From Cytospora piceicola (Eukaryota > Ascomycota > Sordariomycetes > Diaporthales > Cytosporaceae), in the NCBI GenBank assembly GCA_023375675.1, contig JALQBC010000014.1, forward strand, positions 496,001-560,000: a DNA stretch of 64,000 nt. Direction: 5' to 3'. Position 1 is the stretch's first letter; each line of letters opens with the position of its first letter. Under the pieces are notes generated by a model that was not told where the DNA came from, made no database searches, and worked only from the letters and a program-made list of their open reading frames with translations. Position numbers and translations under genes: made by a program. Of this stretch, positions 46,071-58,298 are shown piece by piece.

Positions 46071-48957
46071 CTAAGAGAAATCGTCGTTGGCCCCGAGCAG
46101 CTGGTCGATTCTTTGGACAAGCTCCTTGGTCTCTCGGGCAATCTCGAACGCAATAGGAGGAAGCGTCTGCGTCCACATGCGCCAGTCGCGGTCGCTCTCG
46201 CCCTTGCCATCCGCCGCGAGTTCATGGCCACGCTCGCCTGCATCCATGAGCCGATGTTGGGAGTCGGCCAGTCGCCCGACCATGTCACCGTTGCCAGCTG
46301 CCTCTGTCTCTGAGATAACCTTGCCAACAGTGTCGACGATGGAGCGGATGAGGGGGTCGATCTGGCTGATGTCGGCGTCACCGCGGATGGAACCAACGAG
46401 GCTCTGAATAGTTTGCACCAAGACGGCGGTCTGGTCATCAAGATATATCTGTATTCACGCTCGTCAGAAAATAGTCGTTGACCGTTAAATCCATATAAGA
46501 AAAATATCTCACCTTAAGATCTTCCGTTCTGGAGTCGACTTGATATCCGTTGGACATCGACTGGAAGCCGTTGCCATTCGCCTTGTTGTACGACTCAGCC
46601 GACTCACGAGGAGAGTTCACTGGGCTGTACGCAGAAGAGTCCATGCTAGTTCTCCTTCCGAGACCCTGGAAGGGAGGAGGTGGTGGCGGCTCCTGTTTGT
46701 AGGGTTCTGGTTGGTAAGAGCTCTGAATGGACTGCGATTTGGCAGTTCGAGGTGAGAAGACTCCCACAGAGCCAACCGGTGTCGCCGTTCCATCATCGCC
46801 ATCCTCCTCGAGCTCTCCATCAGGAGTGATTCGGACCTTGACGACCCTTAGGAGCTCAACTATGGCAGAAACGAGGTTGGAGGCTGCGGCATCGAGCACA
46901 GATACCGGTGCCATGCCAGCCGAGGTTGCAAAGGTTTTGGCGGCAGTTATCAAGTTGTTTGCGGTTGCAGACACACGACCCTTCAGTTGTTTTCGCTGCT
47001 GTTGCGTCTGTTCGTCCTTCACCGGAGAGGCGTCAAGATCCTTAGTAAGGCGCCGCACGCTCATGACAACGGACTTCATAGCATCAACAACCCTGTCTGG
47101 TTCTTCTACACGCGCGCGTCTGAGTAATTCGTCAATAGCAATCTGGAACTTGGTGACGTGGACATCCGTCACAAGACCCTCATCGGCAGTGAAACCGTTT
47201 TCACGAACATACTGGCCCGCATCCTGCTCAGCAGGCAGGCTCATGGACGAGGATCGCATGCTGCGGGCCTGAGTCTTCGCTCTTGCGTAGCGGTTGCGCC
47301 AATCCTTGACTTCCCGTTCCAGAGTCTCGATCGTCTTCTCGAGCTCGCCTTGCTTAGCCCATGACGAGCCGCTCTGCTCGGACAGCACTTTCATCTCTCG
47401 CAGAAACTCCTGGGCTTCCCGTCGGACTTGCATCGTGATCTGTCGCTGCTCATCGAGGGCTGTTCGCAGTTCCCCGTTCTCTCGCTCCAGCTCGGCGTCG
47501 TTCCTACCTGGGACAACATCCGCCGCCGAAGACCGGGCTTGCTCTATATCATCGCGTAGCTGTTGAGTCTCATTCGCATGTTCGTCCCTTATTTGATCCA
47601 GCTGCTCTCTTAGTGCGTCGTTGAGGCTCTGGGCCTCTGCAAGCTTGTTCTCCAGGTCGAGACGCATGTTCGACCAATCCGACTTTTCTGAATCCGCAGC
47701 AGTGGATCTCGATCGTTCGCCTTCGAGTGCTTCATTCATTTCATCATCTTTCTTTTTCAGTTGATCCTCCATGCCGTCAAGCTTTTCGCGTAGCTCCTTT
47801 AACTGTATCTCGTAGTCCTCTATAATCTGCTTCTCATTCTGTTCCGAGTCAGAAACCGCGACTTGAATTCATGAGAAATAACCTCTTACCTCTGAGGGGA
47901 TAGCACTTTGCTCCAAGTCTTCACTCTTTTTGCTATCCCTTCTACCGAAGGCATAAGCGTCTTGTGCCTGTTCATCATCCGGGACGTCGTCATCATCCTC
48001 TACCATAGTACTCTTGTTCGGTATAATTGTGTTGCTCTGGGATTGTTTGGGTGTCGGTCGGTCGTAGCTGTTAGGTGGTGGTAGGCCAGGCGATCCAGGA
48101 ATGTCGTATGCATCGGCAAGAAACCCTGCCCTGCTAATGGAACTGGCATTGCTGGGTTGCCTTCGACCCGCGGCACGAGGAGGATACCCAGGAGTCCCAG
48201 CTCTACTAGGAGCTCTCATTGATACCGGGCTCGACGCTCTTGGTGGAGGTGGAATATCGCCAGCCACGAAGCGTGGAAACCGCCGCTCTAGCTCACAGAA
48301 AACATCTGTGGCGAGGTCGCGAAACCTTGGAGGACCTAGAGAGGACAGCTTTTGCCGGGCCTGGTTTCGCTTCGGGTGGAAAGAGTCCTCCGCAAGAAGA
48401 TATGGCGGTGGTCCGACATTGGGCGGTGCGTTCGGAGGTCTTCGACTGAAGGATTGCCTTCGCAACAACTCATCGAACACATCGGTACTGAGTTCGAGGA
48501 ACTGTACGGAAGTCAAGCGCTGTAGCTTGTCGCGGGCCTTGTTTTGAGAATTCGGTTTACCGTCACGCGAAGTTTGTGAAAGGTAACGCCTGAGAGCCAC
48601 ATAGTGTTCTCCAAGTACTGCCTCCACATTTGGTTCTTTTCCGCCCCGTCCGCTCTCACTTCTGGCATAAATATCTGTCGCCGTACTCGAACGGCCGATA
48701 GAAGGGGGAGGCGAGGGCCCACCGGCACTCCTGGAACTTGGGGAAAATGCGCCATTCATTTGGCCGTTGGGTCCTCCAGAGTATGGTGGTGATGCTAATG
48801 ATCCATCATCTAGCATTTGCTCTAGCATTGGATTCGGGCCGCGGCTTTGGTTCGGATTCGGATTCGGATAAGGACCATCGCTTGTCATCGCAGTTGCACT
48901 CGGCCATACCTCCTCCGATGTCGACACCGGGGACAGTGGGGGGTTGGCAGCAAGCAT
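46071..48957 (-). CDS. SPA2: Polarisome scaffold protein Spa2
   Basis: Scaffold of the polarisome at hyphal tips and septa, which links formin, Bud6 and MAP-kinase components to promote polarised actin assembly. Exons are 48957-47890, 47838-46513 and 46448-46071 (introns 51 and 64 bp), giving 923 aa. Two Spa2-homology (GIT/SHD) repeats lie at about 115-155 (HYVALRRYLSQ..., DKLQRLTSVQFLELSTDVFDEL) and about 185-225 (ARQKLSSLGPPRFRDLATDVFCEL). A Pro/Ser linker follows. A long coiled coil begins at exon 2 (KQIIEDYEIQLKELREK) and runs to about residue 540. The C-terminal segment (TAVLVQTIQSLVGSIRGD to QLLGANDDFS) forms the conserved Spa2 C-terminal domain. The protein is shorter than yeast Spa2 but typical for filamentous fungi. 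Confidence 0.92.
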
Positions 48958-51900
48958 GGTTCGTAGGATAAGCGCGCTTAAAGGGGTAGAATAGAGAGGC
49001 TGATCGCACCAGGGCCAAAACGTAACCCAGTACCCGAAACTTGGTCAGGTCGTAGCCCACAGGATATTCCTTTCTGGTTCGACGTATGAATATGTTCGCC
49101 CAAGGGAGGCAGGGCACAGTAAGGTCACACACGGCGGTTGTCACCGTTTGTGAGACCTTGAAGATGTTGTGCGGTCACCAGAGGGAGGAGGCGATGACTG
49201 TTGCCAAGGGGAAAGTCGTTCCGCGGTCCGTTTGCGTTACAGCAGGCCGCAAGTCAGGTAATCCGAAACGTTCAGGTCGGCCGGCAAGGATGCAAGACCG
49301 TGGCTGTATCCAGGCGGGAGGAGGAGGATCAGATTTAGCTTGCAGGGTCCCAACTCGTGGCCGGGAGGTAAGACAGTTGGTTGGCCGTCTGTGCCTCCAG
49401 AAGTTTTATCAGTAAAATTTGAATTGTTGGCCTGATCTCGGCTTGATCCAACCAGCTGGGAATGGTTATTGATTCAGAAGCGTCGGGAAAACAGGATGGT
49501 GAGGTCGTTTAACGATTCAATAGTGAGCAACAGAGACAACATCTGGCTCTGGTCTTCCAACACTCGATGCTGAACTTCCGAGCTGGGTTAGTCCGTCAGC
49601 AGCAGAATGATTGATGAGATGTTGAATGATGGCAGGTCGCCTTGGATTCAACTCTAGACGGGCGTGCGACGGCTGGCTTGATTTCCAGTTTCTTGAGTTC
49701 TTGAATTATGGGCCGCGTGATGGACAATGACAGGCGACAGAGCTGTAGCACGTCGATGTAGCGCAGAGGGTATCGGAGCCGCTCGATCACGAGCTACACT
49801 TTACGAAGTGAATCAAACAAGTGGTACTCAAGGCGGTCGTGAGGTGGGATCGATGGGTCCGGTGCTGTAGCAGGATGATGGACTGTGACAGCAATTCGAA
49901 ATGGAGATTCGAGATATTATGATTAGGTTTGGGTGGTGTATTTCGTGGCCTCGTAGGTAGGTAGGTAGGTACTGATTGCTCTGATACAGTCTTGCCTGAT
50001 CTGGATTGACTAGCTGACTGACTGGCTCGAGAGTCGTGTGTTTGATGTCGAGACAAGACAATTTTGGAAAATGTAGATTGCAGATACAGGTTCGGCGGCA
50101 GATTCGAGGGCTTGCTGCGTTTGGACGAGCAAGCGAATAAAGACTGACTTGGTGGGTTGGATTTAAGCGAGTGAGCGATCGAACGATGTTCCGCGCATCG
50201 ACTACTACCTATGCGTACAGATCGAGAAGACGGAAACAAAGAAGGGGCAAAAAAAAGAGTGTATGTAGAAGAAAGGTGTCGCAGATGGTGTAAGAAAGGG
50301 GTGGGAGAGTTGAAGTTGCGCCAGCAAGATAGATGCACCGCGATGGGGCCAATCGGTACGGAGTATTGATGGGTAGACTACGTAGGTACCTAGATACTTA
50401 GTATATCTATGTGTTTGTATACACACCTAGGTACAGAGGTACGTGGGTAAGCCTGCCAGAACCCAAGCAGCCAAGCAGCCAAGCAGCCGAGCACCAAGCA
50501 GCTCTTTCCCTCCCCTGGCTAACCACATGGGTACAGTAGGTACATAGGTACATAAGAAGCCTAGTGTACCTGGTAGATATTGCCCTGACTTTACCTGTTT
50601 ACATACCGGGCAAGGTCGGATCTGCTTTGATTATTACCCCGTACCAACAACCACGGAAACCAGGTCCCAAACCCGCCTATCGAAAAGGTCACAGTCCATT
50701 TTGATCCTGCCAACGACAGCCAACAGCACGGGCAAATCACCTAGGTAATTTGACAGGCAGAAAGACTGTGAGACGGGTGACAGGAGGGCAGGAGGGACGT
50801 ACGCTGGTACGTAGCCCTGAGCCCTGGCAGCTTGGCAGTAGTGCAGGTTCCAGGCTGCTAGGCTGGTCGACCTCGCAGGCTGGAACAGGAAAAGGCCCAG
50901 AAAACGCAGGCGGCGGCGACGGGCTGGGCACGTCAAGCGAACCTTGGAACCTTTTGGAACGAGGGCCTCCCCAGCATCCAGGGGGGTAGTTAGGCCTGGG
51001 GGGCCAGGGGGTCTCCAGCCAATGGCACGTACGTCCCAATGTCACTCAGTACCAAATCTCCAGCAAGCCCCGGTCCCTGGGACCCACCCCCTGACCCGCT
51101 GCAACATTGATTTGAGCCCACTGGCCCACTGCAGGATTGCAAGCCGTGCTGCCGTGGTTGATGGCCCCCGTGTGGGGATCGGGGATCGCGCATCTAGAAA
51201 ATTACAAGAACCGCTTTCACTTTCAAGCGGCTCATCCGAGGCGCTTGCTGAAGATCATTCCGTTGTCTCGTCACCTCGTGACTGTAGTGCGAGTCAAGAC
51301 CTACATATATACCTGTAGTATTATATCATAGCACATGGGAAACTGTACCCTGATCCAAGGGAAAGGAAGAAAAGAGCGGGTTCAAGACCTCTCTCTCAAC
51401 ACCAAAATCCGACGTCACGATGGTACAAGCGGTGAGTACTGGAGGCACTACATACCTGGGTACGTTGTATCTCCTGCATTAGCGGGCACTCGACATGCGC
51501 CAGTCGATCTATCGTTCTCGACCACCATATAAAAAAAAACCCACAGGGATCGGGAGATGACATCCGCCAGGTCGGCAATCCAACGATGTGCCGAGGATCA
51601 AGAGCTTCGAGAGCCGGGACAGCCTTATCAACGATGGACAATGCCTATGCAGCACTGAACTACATACACACATCATATACATAGTAGATTGAAAGGGAGT
51701 GAGTAGCGAGCGTACAGTGACCTCTGCGCATTGCTGAAACACACAAGTCATCGACCACGGAGAGATCTCACTGCAAGGTCCTCCTCCATCCACTGTGCCA
51801 AAAAGATCACCAACACTCTAATTTCCTATCGAGCCTCGATGATCGACTGATTTCCAGTCGCCTAGCATCCGGCCCGGGCCTCCGCGTGTTGGATGCATGG

Positions 51901-52345
51901 GCCCTTTCGACTGGACCTCGGGGCCGTCAGCGGCGTCGGTGAATATTAAGTTCCAATCACATGGGAGATTGCAATCTCGGCCTTCATGAGGCTGTACAGG
52001 CCTCCCGCCACTGCCTCCAATATTCAATTTCCGGGGTAAGCCAACGTGTCATACTTCTTCGTCCCACGAAAGATGTGTAGGGCTGCAGCGACGTTACCAC
52101 CCAGGCGGTACCAACCAGTGTCTTTCTAGGTATATCGGCTTTCCCTTTTCGCTCTTTCGCACATTAAACCGACAGGGTGAATATGGAGTCAAGTTTCGAG
52201 AGCAATAAGTAAGATAGGGTATCATTTACGGTGCCATGAATATGAAAACAATGCCCTCCCCTCGAGGACCACTCAGTAGTCCGTAATATCAGACTCGCAA
52301 ACCTGCGAAACGCCAAACCGCAAACATCGGGTCGGACCCACCCGC
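48958..52345. other. 3.4-kb intergenic region, the longest gene-free stretch
   Basis: It lies upstream of SPA2 and downstream of SSU72, both transcribed leftward, so most of it may be SPA2 promoter and long 5' UTR. It contains TAGGTAGG at 49956-49971, TAGGTACCTAG-type motifs at 50374-50454, a CCAAGCAG octanucleotide repeat at about 50463-50504, and many short frames on both strands without domain content. No tRNA or rRNA was recognised. Confidence 0.45.
50463..50504 (+). repeat. CCAAGCAG octanucleotide repeat
   Basis: About four near-perfect copies of an 8-bp unit (AAGCAGCC), with one substitution in the last full copy and a truncated final copy. It is located between SPA2 and SSU72, with TAGGTA-type motifs on both sides (50374-50454 and about 50530-50551). 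Confidence 0.7.
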
Positions 52346-53175
52346 TTAGAACCAGGACAGAGTCCATGTGGCAGGCAGATTGGGCCACTTGTCCTGCCAC
52401 TCGGCCAGCACATCCGGCACCCTCTCGTCAAAGCCCGACCTAGCAGCTGCGCTGCCTCCATCAAAGGCAGCAGCACCAACAGCCTCACGCTCTTCCTGCG
52501 CGGCTTTGTTCAGCGAGTTCGCCAGCTCCACCATGCCCCGGCCTCCAATCGAAGCCTCCTCATGATTATCCTTGATGTCAATGTTGATCACATGAACGGG
52601 CCTGTTGAGAGGCGATCCCCTCGCGAGTAGATCATCAACTACATTATCCCAGCACCTCTCTTCACAGGTAATAACAACGTCCACCAGTCCTGTCTCGGTG
52701 CCGTCATAGCCCTGTTCTTGATCCCGGCCGAGCCGAGCCACCCCAATCTGCCAGTCTTGCCACCTCTCGGGACCCCATTTGATACCGCGGTTGCGTCCGA
52801 GCATGTTGAGCAGGCCATTGGCGCGATACAGGCGCGGATCCTTCCCCTCGAGCTCCTTGTACATGCTGTCATAGGAGGTCTTGTTGAACTGGTAAACGTT
52901 TGGCTGTGTGATGGTCGGGCCAGGGAGGCGAACGAGAGAGCCGGTGCCGAATGAGATGACAGGGTATCCAGCCTCGGCAAGTCGGAGGTGACCTTCCATA
53001 GATCTGGAAGACGTTATAAAATCAGCACACATGATGTTTTGGGGGTTGGGATGCTAACGTACCTGTTCTGATTACTGGCGCAGACAGTGCAGAAGCGCAG
53101 CTTGTAGTCTGACTCTTCACCACCACCATTCTGCACTGGAGCAGCACCTCCATTCGTGGCCTCGATAGTCGCCAT
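52346..53175 (-). CDS. SSU72: RNA polymerase II CTD phosphatase Ssu72
   Basis: Nuclear phosphatase that removes phosphate from Ser5/Ser7 of the RNA polymerase II C-terminal domain and works with the cleavage and polyadenylation machinery. Exons are 53175-53063 and 53003-52346 (59-bp intron), giving 256 aa. The intron falls inside the catalytic loop, and splicing restores VCASNQNRS with nucleophile Cys32 and Arg38 (CX5R). Further hallmarks are [49 protein letters not shown] and [10 protein letters not shown] with its catalytic Asp region. The N-terminal 25 residues are Gly-rich and not conserved. The protein is longer than yeast Ssu72 (206 aa) through an Ala/Gly insert near the C terminus, as often seen in filamentous fungi. 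Confidence 0.94.
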
Positions 53176-55935
53176 GATTCAGTCGCTGAAAGGCTGATAT
53201 CGCCAACTATATAACACGCGATAGATGTTAACTTCAGTTCACAGCGCGGACATGCAGGGTAGATTCATGGTCGAGGCAAGGTACGGTCAGACAAAAATGC
53301 GTATAATGAAGAGTCATCAAGAGTATCAGGCAGCTCCAATATTAAAATCATCACGAGAAGGAGTGTACAGCAACAACAAAGAAAGGAGGAGGGGAGATCG
53401 TACCAACTCGAATGCTTTTGCACAGCCGTTAACAGGTCAGGAGGGAGTTTGTGATTAGACAACCGTCACAAGACGAGTCATGTCTCGGAAATTCTTCACT
53501 TCATCCGTCGATTGATGCGGGTTGCCCACGACCACAGATCGTAGTTGCCGTTGTGATGGTTGCCTGTCGCGTCATTAAGGTAGGTGCAAGAAGCTGGACG
53601 CAAAGCTGGAAAAGCTTGGTCGTGTACAAAAACATAGCAGGTACCGAAGTGGGGGGCACCTTCCGCCAATGGTCAACGCTGATAGGTCAGGATAGAGAGA
53701 TCCTGCCGATTCGCTGCCGATGGAAAAAGGGGGGAACCTGAAACAGTCGGCCGGTAGCGGCAGTAGCGGCAAGGATACCGCTCCAAAAATAGAAGCGCTT
53801 GCAAGTAACCTCGGGTCTTTCAGCCTTGCGATCTCTTTTCCGTACCTAAATACCTACTTAAGTAGGTAGTTGATGAGGCTTCATATTTCCAGGCAATCAT
53901 CGATATTTTTTGCCGACAAAACTGCTTAGCATGCAATCCGAGCCTATTTACTGTAAACTAGGTTTCAATATGATCATCTGGGCTACCTTTAAGGTAGATA
54001 AGAGCACCTAGGTATCTGCGCTGAACTAAACTCGATGAAGTCTCCCTAAAACGTGCTGTATAAGGCCAGGCAAAAAAACCCCAGTAACGAAGGAGTGGCT
54101 GCCCCAGTTGCTACATGGTATTTCATGTCCCATCTCTGTAGCCGGACAGAGTCATGGACAGGAAAGCGAGGAGACGAAGCACACACAACAGAAAGGTATG
54201 CTACCGGTTCCTGCCTTCTATTTCACGACATACCTAGGTAGATTAGAAGGGAGTGACTACCTACCTAGGTAGGTATAGTCTACTAGTTACGGGATCCTGT
54301 ATGGTGTCAGATTTGCTAAGGTCCTTCTTGGTCCTGCATCCGTCGATTATCGTTGACTTCTTTCAGCTTGCATCCCCGAAGGTGTTTTCCATCCACAAGA
54401 AAGGGAACCTATAATCATGATCAGATGAGGAACAAGAAAGCCCAAGTAAAGTTCGTTCATCTGTTCCGTGTATGCATCATTGGTCATCACGAGGATTAGT
54501 TCGTTTCAGTGAACAAGTGGCATGCTAAACAGACACACAGTTTGTAGTCACATTTTGAAAAGTACCTGCATACCTACCTACCATCCTGCATGCCTACCTA
54601 GGTAGATAGGTGAGTATCTAGGTTAAGTGGATAGGTACCTAGACTTTGATCAATGAACCCGGCATCCTCGAGTCTAAGGCAGCCATCCCGGGCGGTTCTG
54701 AACCTCCCAACTCCCCCGCCCACACTGCCATCGTCCATCCCCTCGAGTTTACTGATCTGTACATGTTGAGGATTCCAGACCGAGCTCACAGACCACAGAC
54801 AATGTTTTGCAGCTGACATAGATGCAGTAGTGGCATCCTAATTTCCACAGCTACGAATTGGATTGTCTGGAGAGGAAAAGTCGGCGCCTGACTTCTCCAA
54901 AGTTGGGCTCTTTGTAACCAGTAAGAAGACCTGGAAAGAGCGCGCTTAGCCGTCTACCTCGAGGGACCTTGAAACCTTGGGACCTTTGGGAATGGAAGGA
55001 ACAAGCAGCGAGCGAAGTCGCCCAAGGAGCCAAACACACCCAAGATCACCCAACCCTGCAGGGCAGCTTAGGCTGCTTTTGGTGAGTGGATCCCCGTTAG
55101 GGCCTCCTCTGTGCCCATCAGCCACTAGCCCTGGGCATTCGCTTGCCATTACAACAAGCCTCTTATTCTCCCCCTCCACTTCCATCATGCTGTGGTCTAT
55201 TGATCTGAGCACCCAAATCTGACAACCTCGATCCCTCACAATAGTCATCGTCACTACTGGCTACATACCACCGAGTCGGCCCATATACTCGGGGACACAC
55301 CCGACGCATTTGCCTCATTTAACTTCGCAAGACTCCAGGCCCATGCCACGAGCAGCAGCAGCATCATCCAGCCCCATCGCATAAACCAGACTTCTCATTT
55401 TCTCAACTCGAACCACGCTCCTTTCTCTTTCGACTGCGCGAGCGGCTTGTCCCTGCAGCGTCTTTAGCATTTTCACTCCTTTCAAATCGGCGACAGTAGA
55501 CTGCCCTCCTCCCCACTACACGGCCAGGTGGTCGCAGCCCTGGGCCGCAACACTCAGACCTTCCCTGTTGATCCGAATCGAATCGATCCCAAATCTCCAC
55601 TGAATTCGCAACAGACAGACTCCTTGCTCAACCATAAACTCTTTCGCACCGCCTTCTCGTCTGGCGAGGCCAGGCAGAGCAAGCATTTCCTCCTGTCCAA
55701 TCGAGTCTCCTCGCAGTTACAAGGTCGCCTTGCCTATTTGATCGTTCGAGTTGTTCCCTCGACGCCCTGGCACGAGACGACCGAGACGACCGCTCTAAAG
55801 CTGAGAAGGACTGCAATTGGGCTTTGGCCGCGGATACTGATACTGGTACGGCCGTTAAGACATTGGTTACTGCTCGGGCGCGATTGCCGTTGCGACATCG
55901 CACGCGACCTACCCAGGACTCGACCTCCGCCGAAT
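53176..55935. promoter_or_regulatory. 2.8-kb divergent intergenic region SSU72 / NBP2
   Basis: It carries promoters of both flanking genes. Dense TAGGTA/TACCTA clusters lie at 53845-53868, 54232-54277 and 54562-54644. From about 55250 to 55935 the sequence is CT-rich and open in the NBP2 frame back to 55528; it is more likely 5' UTR than coding, because the translation there is not protein-like. No other gene was found. Confidence 0.5.
54562..54644. repeat. TACCTA/TAGGTA cluster
   Basis: This stretch repeats TACCTACC, CTACCTAGGTAG and TAGGTACCTAG units, with two near-identical segments CATACCTACC and CATGCCTACC about 20 bp apart. It belongs to the motif family seen in other promoters of the window and is the densest cluster on the right side. 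Confidence 0.6.
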
Positions 55936-57483
55936 ATGACGGCAGTCATGTCGACAACTTCTTCACCAGCTGCTTCTCCCCCTCCCGCCTTTTCTTCTCC
56001 GACCTCGAATCCTACTCATCCACATTTGCCTCCAATCATAACGACCTCGCCGGAATCGAAACGAAGTCGACCTGTGTCGATGTCACATGCCTCCATGGAC
56101 AGGCTGTCGCTATATTCCCAAGCCTCTATGCCGTCCCGTTCGCGGCCGGTATCTCACTTGTTCCCAATGTTTCCCTCCAGCCTACCCTACACTCTTGTGC
56201 GGGATTTCGCATATCCGGTGGCCCACCCGATGCATTATGGCCCTCCGCCGGAGCCCTCGCGACCGCCGTCTGGCATGACCACTCCGGCTAGTGAGTCACG
56301 ACGCCTATCTGACGCCTCTTGGGAGGGTAAGACGAGTTGGGACACTGGCGCATGGGAAAGTCTTGGCAAGGTCGACCACCTGGCACCAATCTATCTTGGC
56401 GACGGCCCTCCTTGGAGCGAGGATGATGATCTTCAGAGTCCAGTAGTCAGCTCTAGGCACCGGAAACATAAGTCTACTGGTGCAGCATTCTTGCAGAGCC
56501 GTCGACGCAGCAGTCGCGACGAAGGCGGTTCGAGCGTCATGCATGCAGAGCATTGGGATCACGAGAGGGGTTATTACGTAGGCACTCGCGGGGACGGCAG
56601 CGAAAGATATTATGTGAACCAGGGAGAAGAGGCGAATGGGCCGGGCGGTGAATATGTCACCTACCCGCCTGACCTGGCACGGCACTCTCAGACATACAGT
56701 GTGGCTGAACTGCAGCCAAGGCAGTACGCTGAACCCAATGGCGGGTATCACGACGAGTCTGAAGATTCCAGCTTGGGAGAGTCGCCTGAGTACCCCGAGG
56801 AAGATCAGTCTCGGTACTCCAGGGACTACCAATTTACGATCACCTCTCCAGATGAGGAAATGCATGGCAAAGCCGTCGCTTTGTTCGACTTTGAACGGGA
56901 AAACGAGAACGAGCTGCCACTCGTTGAAGGTCAAATAATATGGGTTTCATACAGGCACGGGCAAGGCTGGCTGGTAGCGGAAGATCCCAAGACGCAAGAG
57001 AGCGGACTCGTCCCGGAGGAGTACGTGCGGCTGCTAAGAGACATCGAGGGTGGCATGACGAGCCTAACCGGTCAAGCCGAACCGATTTCTGGGAGTCCCG
57101 GTGACTCTGGCACGCCTACACAAGCCGAACCGGCGATCTTTGGCCACTCCCCCAGTGCAAGTTCTTCCTCCAATACGAACGGCTATCACCAGCCAGTCGT
57201 CTCGACGTTCTCTACTTCTAGCAAAGATCTCGAGCCATATCCTCAACATAAGCTGGGGACTCAAGTTGGCCAGGCTCCTCCACAGGTGGTACATTACCAT
57301 GGTCAAAGGGGCGGTAGCCAAGCCAACACGCCGACCATCACAACGCAGCAAGAGACAGGATTCTCGCGACGTGGCAGCCAGGGCGGCGAGGAGATACCAG
57401 CGAAGAAGTACGAGGGACAGGCAATTCCTGAGGCGAAATTGCAATCTCCGACCGAGGATGAGACGATGGAGATGAGTCCATGA
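55936..57483 (+). CDS. NBP2: SH3-domain protein Nbp2
   Basis: Nbp2 is an adaptor that, in yeast, recruits the PP2C phosphatase Ptc1 to the HOG and cell-wall MAP-kinase modules. Single exon; the chosen ATG at 55936 (MTAVMSTTSS) gives 515 aa. The frame is open upstream to 55528, but that part lacks conservation-like character. The SH3 domain (about 310-372) has the ALYDF-type motif as ALFDFERENENELPL, then EGQIIWVSYRHGQGWLVAED and GLVPEEYV. This sequence, with the unusual YRHGQGW, is characteristic of the Nbp2 SH3. The long N terminus is Ser/Pro-rich, with a segment WEGKTSWDTGAWESLGKVDH. The C terminus is disordered. It is an isolated gene, upstream of MCR1 in the same direction. Confidence 0.85.
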   Translation: MTAVMSTTSSPAASPPPAFSSPTSNPTHPHLPPIITTSPESKRSRPVSMSHASMDRLSLYSQASMPSRSRPVSHLFPMFPSSLPYTLVRDFAYPVAHPMHYGPPPEPSRPPSGMTTPASESRRLSDASWEGKTSWDTGAWESLGKVDHLAPIYLGDGPPWSEDDDLQSPVVSSRHRKHKSTGAAFLQSRRRSSRDEGGSSVMHAEHWDHERGYYVGTRGDGSERYYVNQGEEANGPGGEYVTYPPDLARHSQTYSVAELQPRQYAEPNGGYHDESEDSSLGESPEYPEEDQSRYSRDYQFTITSPDEEMHGKAVALFDFERENENELPLVEGQIIWVSYRHGQGWLVAEDPKTQESGLVPEEYVRLLRDIEGGMTSLTGQAEPISGSPGDSGTPTQAEPAIFGHSPSASSSSNTNGYHQPVVSTFSTSSKDLEPYPQHKLGTQVGQAPPQVVHYHGQRGGSQANTPTITTQQETGFSRRGSQGGEEIPAKKYEGQAIPEAKLQSPTEDETMEMSP

Positions 57484-58298
57484 TCTAGGCGATCTGAGGA
57501 ACAGAAGCAGAATAATTACTTATATACATATATATACGACAGTGCAGGGCTTTGCATGGCCTGTGTAATTGTAACGACCTAAGGGGCGGAGCGTTGCTTT
57601 TTGACAAAACAACTTGCAATTGGATTAGCACGGGGAGGCGTTGCGAAGCTTCATGGCTGGATATGAGAAGAGGGTGGCGACTTTGCGAGGCCGTCCAGCT
57701 TGAACATGTCGAATCAAATGGTATCTTGGTATATCGCCAGCATTGAAGAAATCATTCGTTCGAGGTTGCCGCAGTGGTCAAGAGGTTTTTTCTTCGGTCA
57801 AGAGTAAGAATTAAGAAACGCACGCCTCCGTGGAGCACATCAAATACAATCAATAAATACTCTCTGCTGGTGCCACAGCAGCTGATTGCCGAAACGGGTG
57901 TCTTACTCTGTAGCCCAATGCTCCATCTTCGTTCACTGCCCCACGTCACCATTCCTCGACACTGTAAATGATATAAATTAATTAATTGGTTCCCTCGATG
58001 TACGAGAGAGATATGAGTTGTGAGCAATCATCTCCATTAATCTGAGTTACGGCTACTAAGTACTGTTACTGGCGATCACCGATTACGTGAGCGGATAATA
58101 CGTCATCACACTCCGCAAGTTCGTAAGAACCGTAACTAAGTAAGCCTCTGAGCTTTCTTCTCCTTCCAAAAGCATCGCACGAAGACGACACTCTCGACTT
58201 TAGTGCCAAACCTCGACTTCTCTAGCGCTCTCCTCGGTCCAATTGGCTCGTACTACACTCCTATCACCCAAAGGAACTTACTAGCCCACAACCTCAAA
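57484..58298. promoter_or_regulatory. Intergenic region NBP2 / MCR1
   Basis: It holds the 3' flank of NBP2 and the MCR1 promoter. An ACGTCAT core (CRE-like) lies at about 58099-58105. A segment near 57760 resembles a tRNA D-arm but lacks a B box. No gene is supported. Confidence 0.45.

Noticed and set aside
55528..55935. N-terminal extension of NBP2
   Set aside because: Open in frame but CT-rich and UTR-like in composition; the conserved part starts well after the ATG at 55936.
57755..57840. Sequence resembling a tRNA D-arm (GTTGCCGCAGTGGTC)
   Set aside because: No B box or acceptor pairing downstream.
58203..58298. N-terminal extension of MCR1
   Set aside because: It lacks an ATG, and the ATG at 58299 gives a proper mitochondrial presequence.
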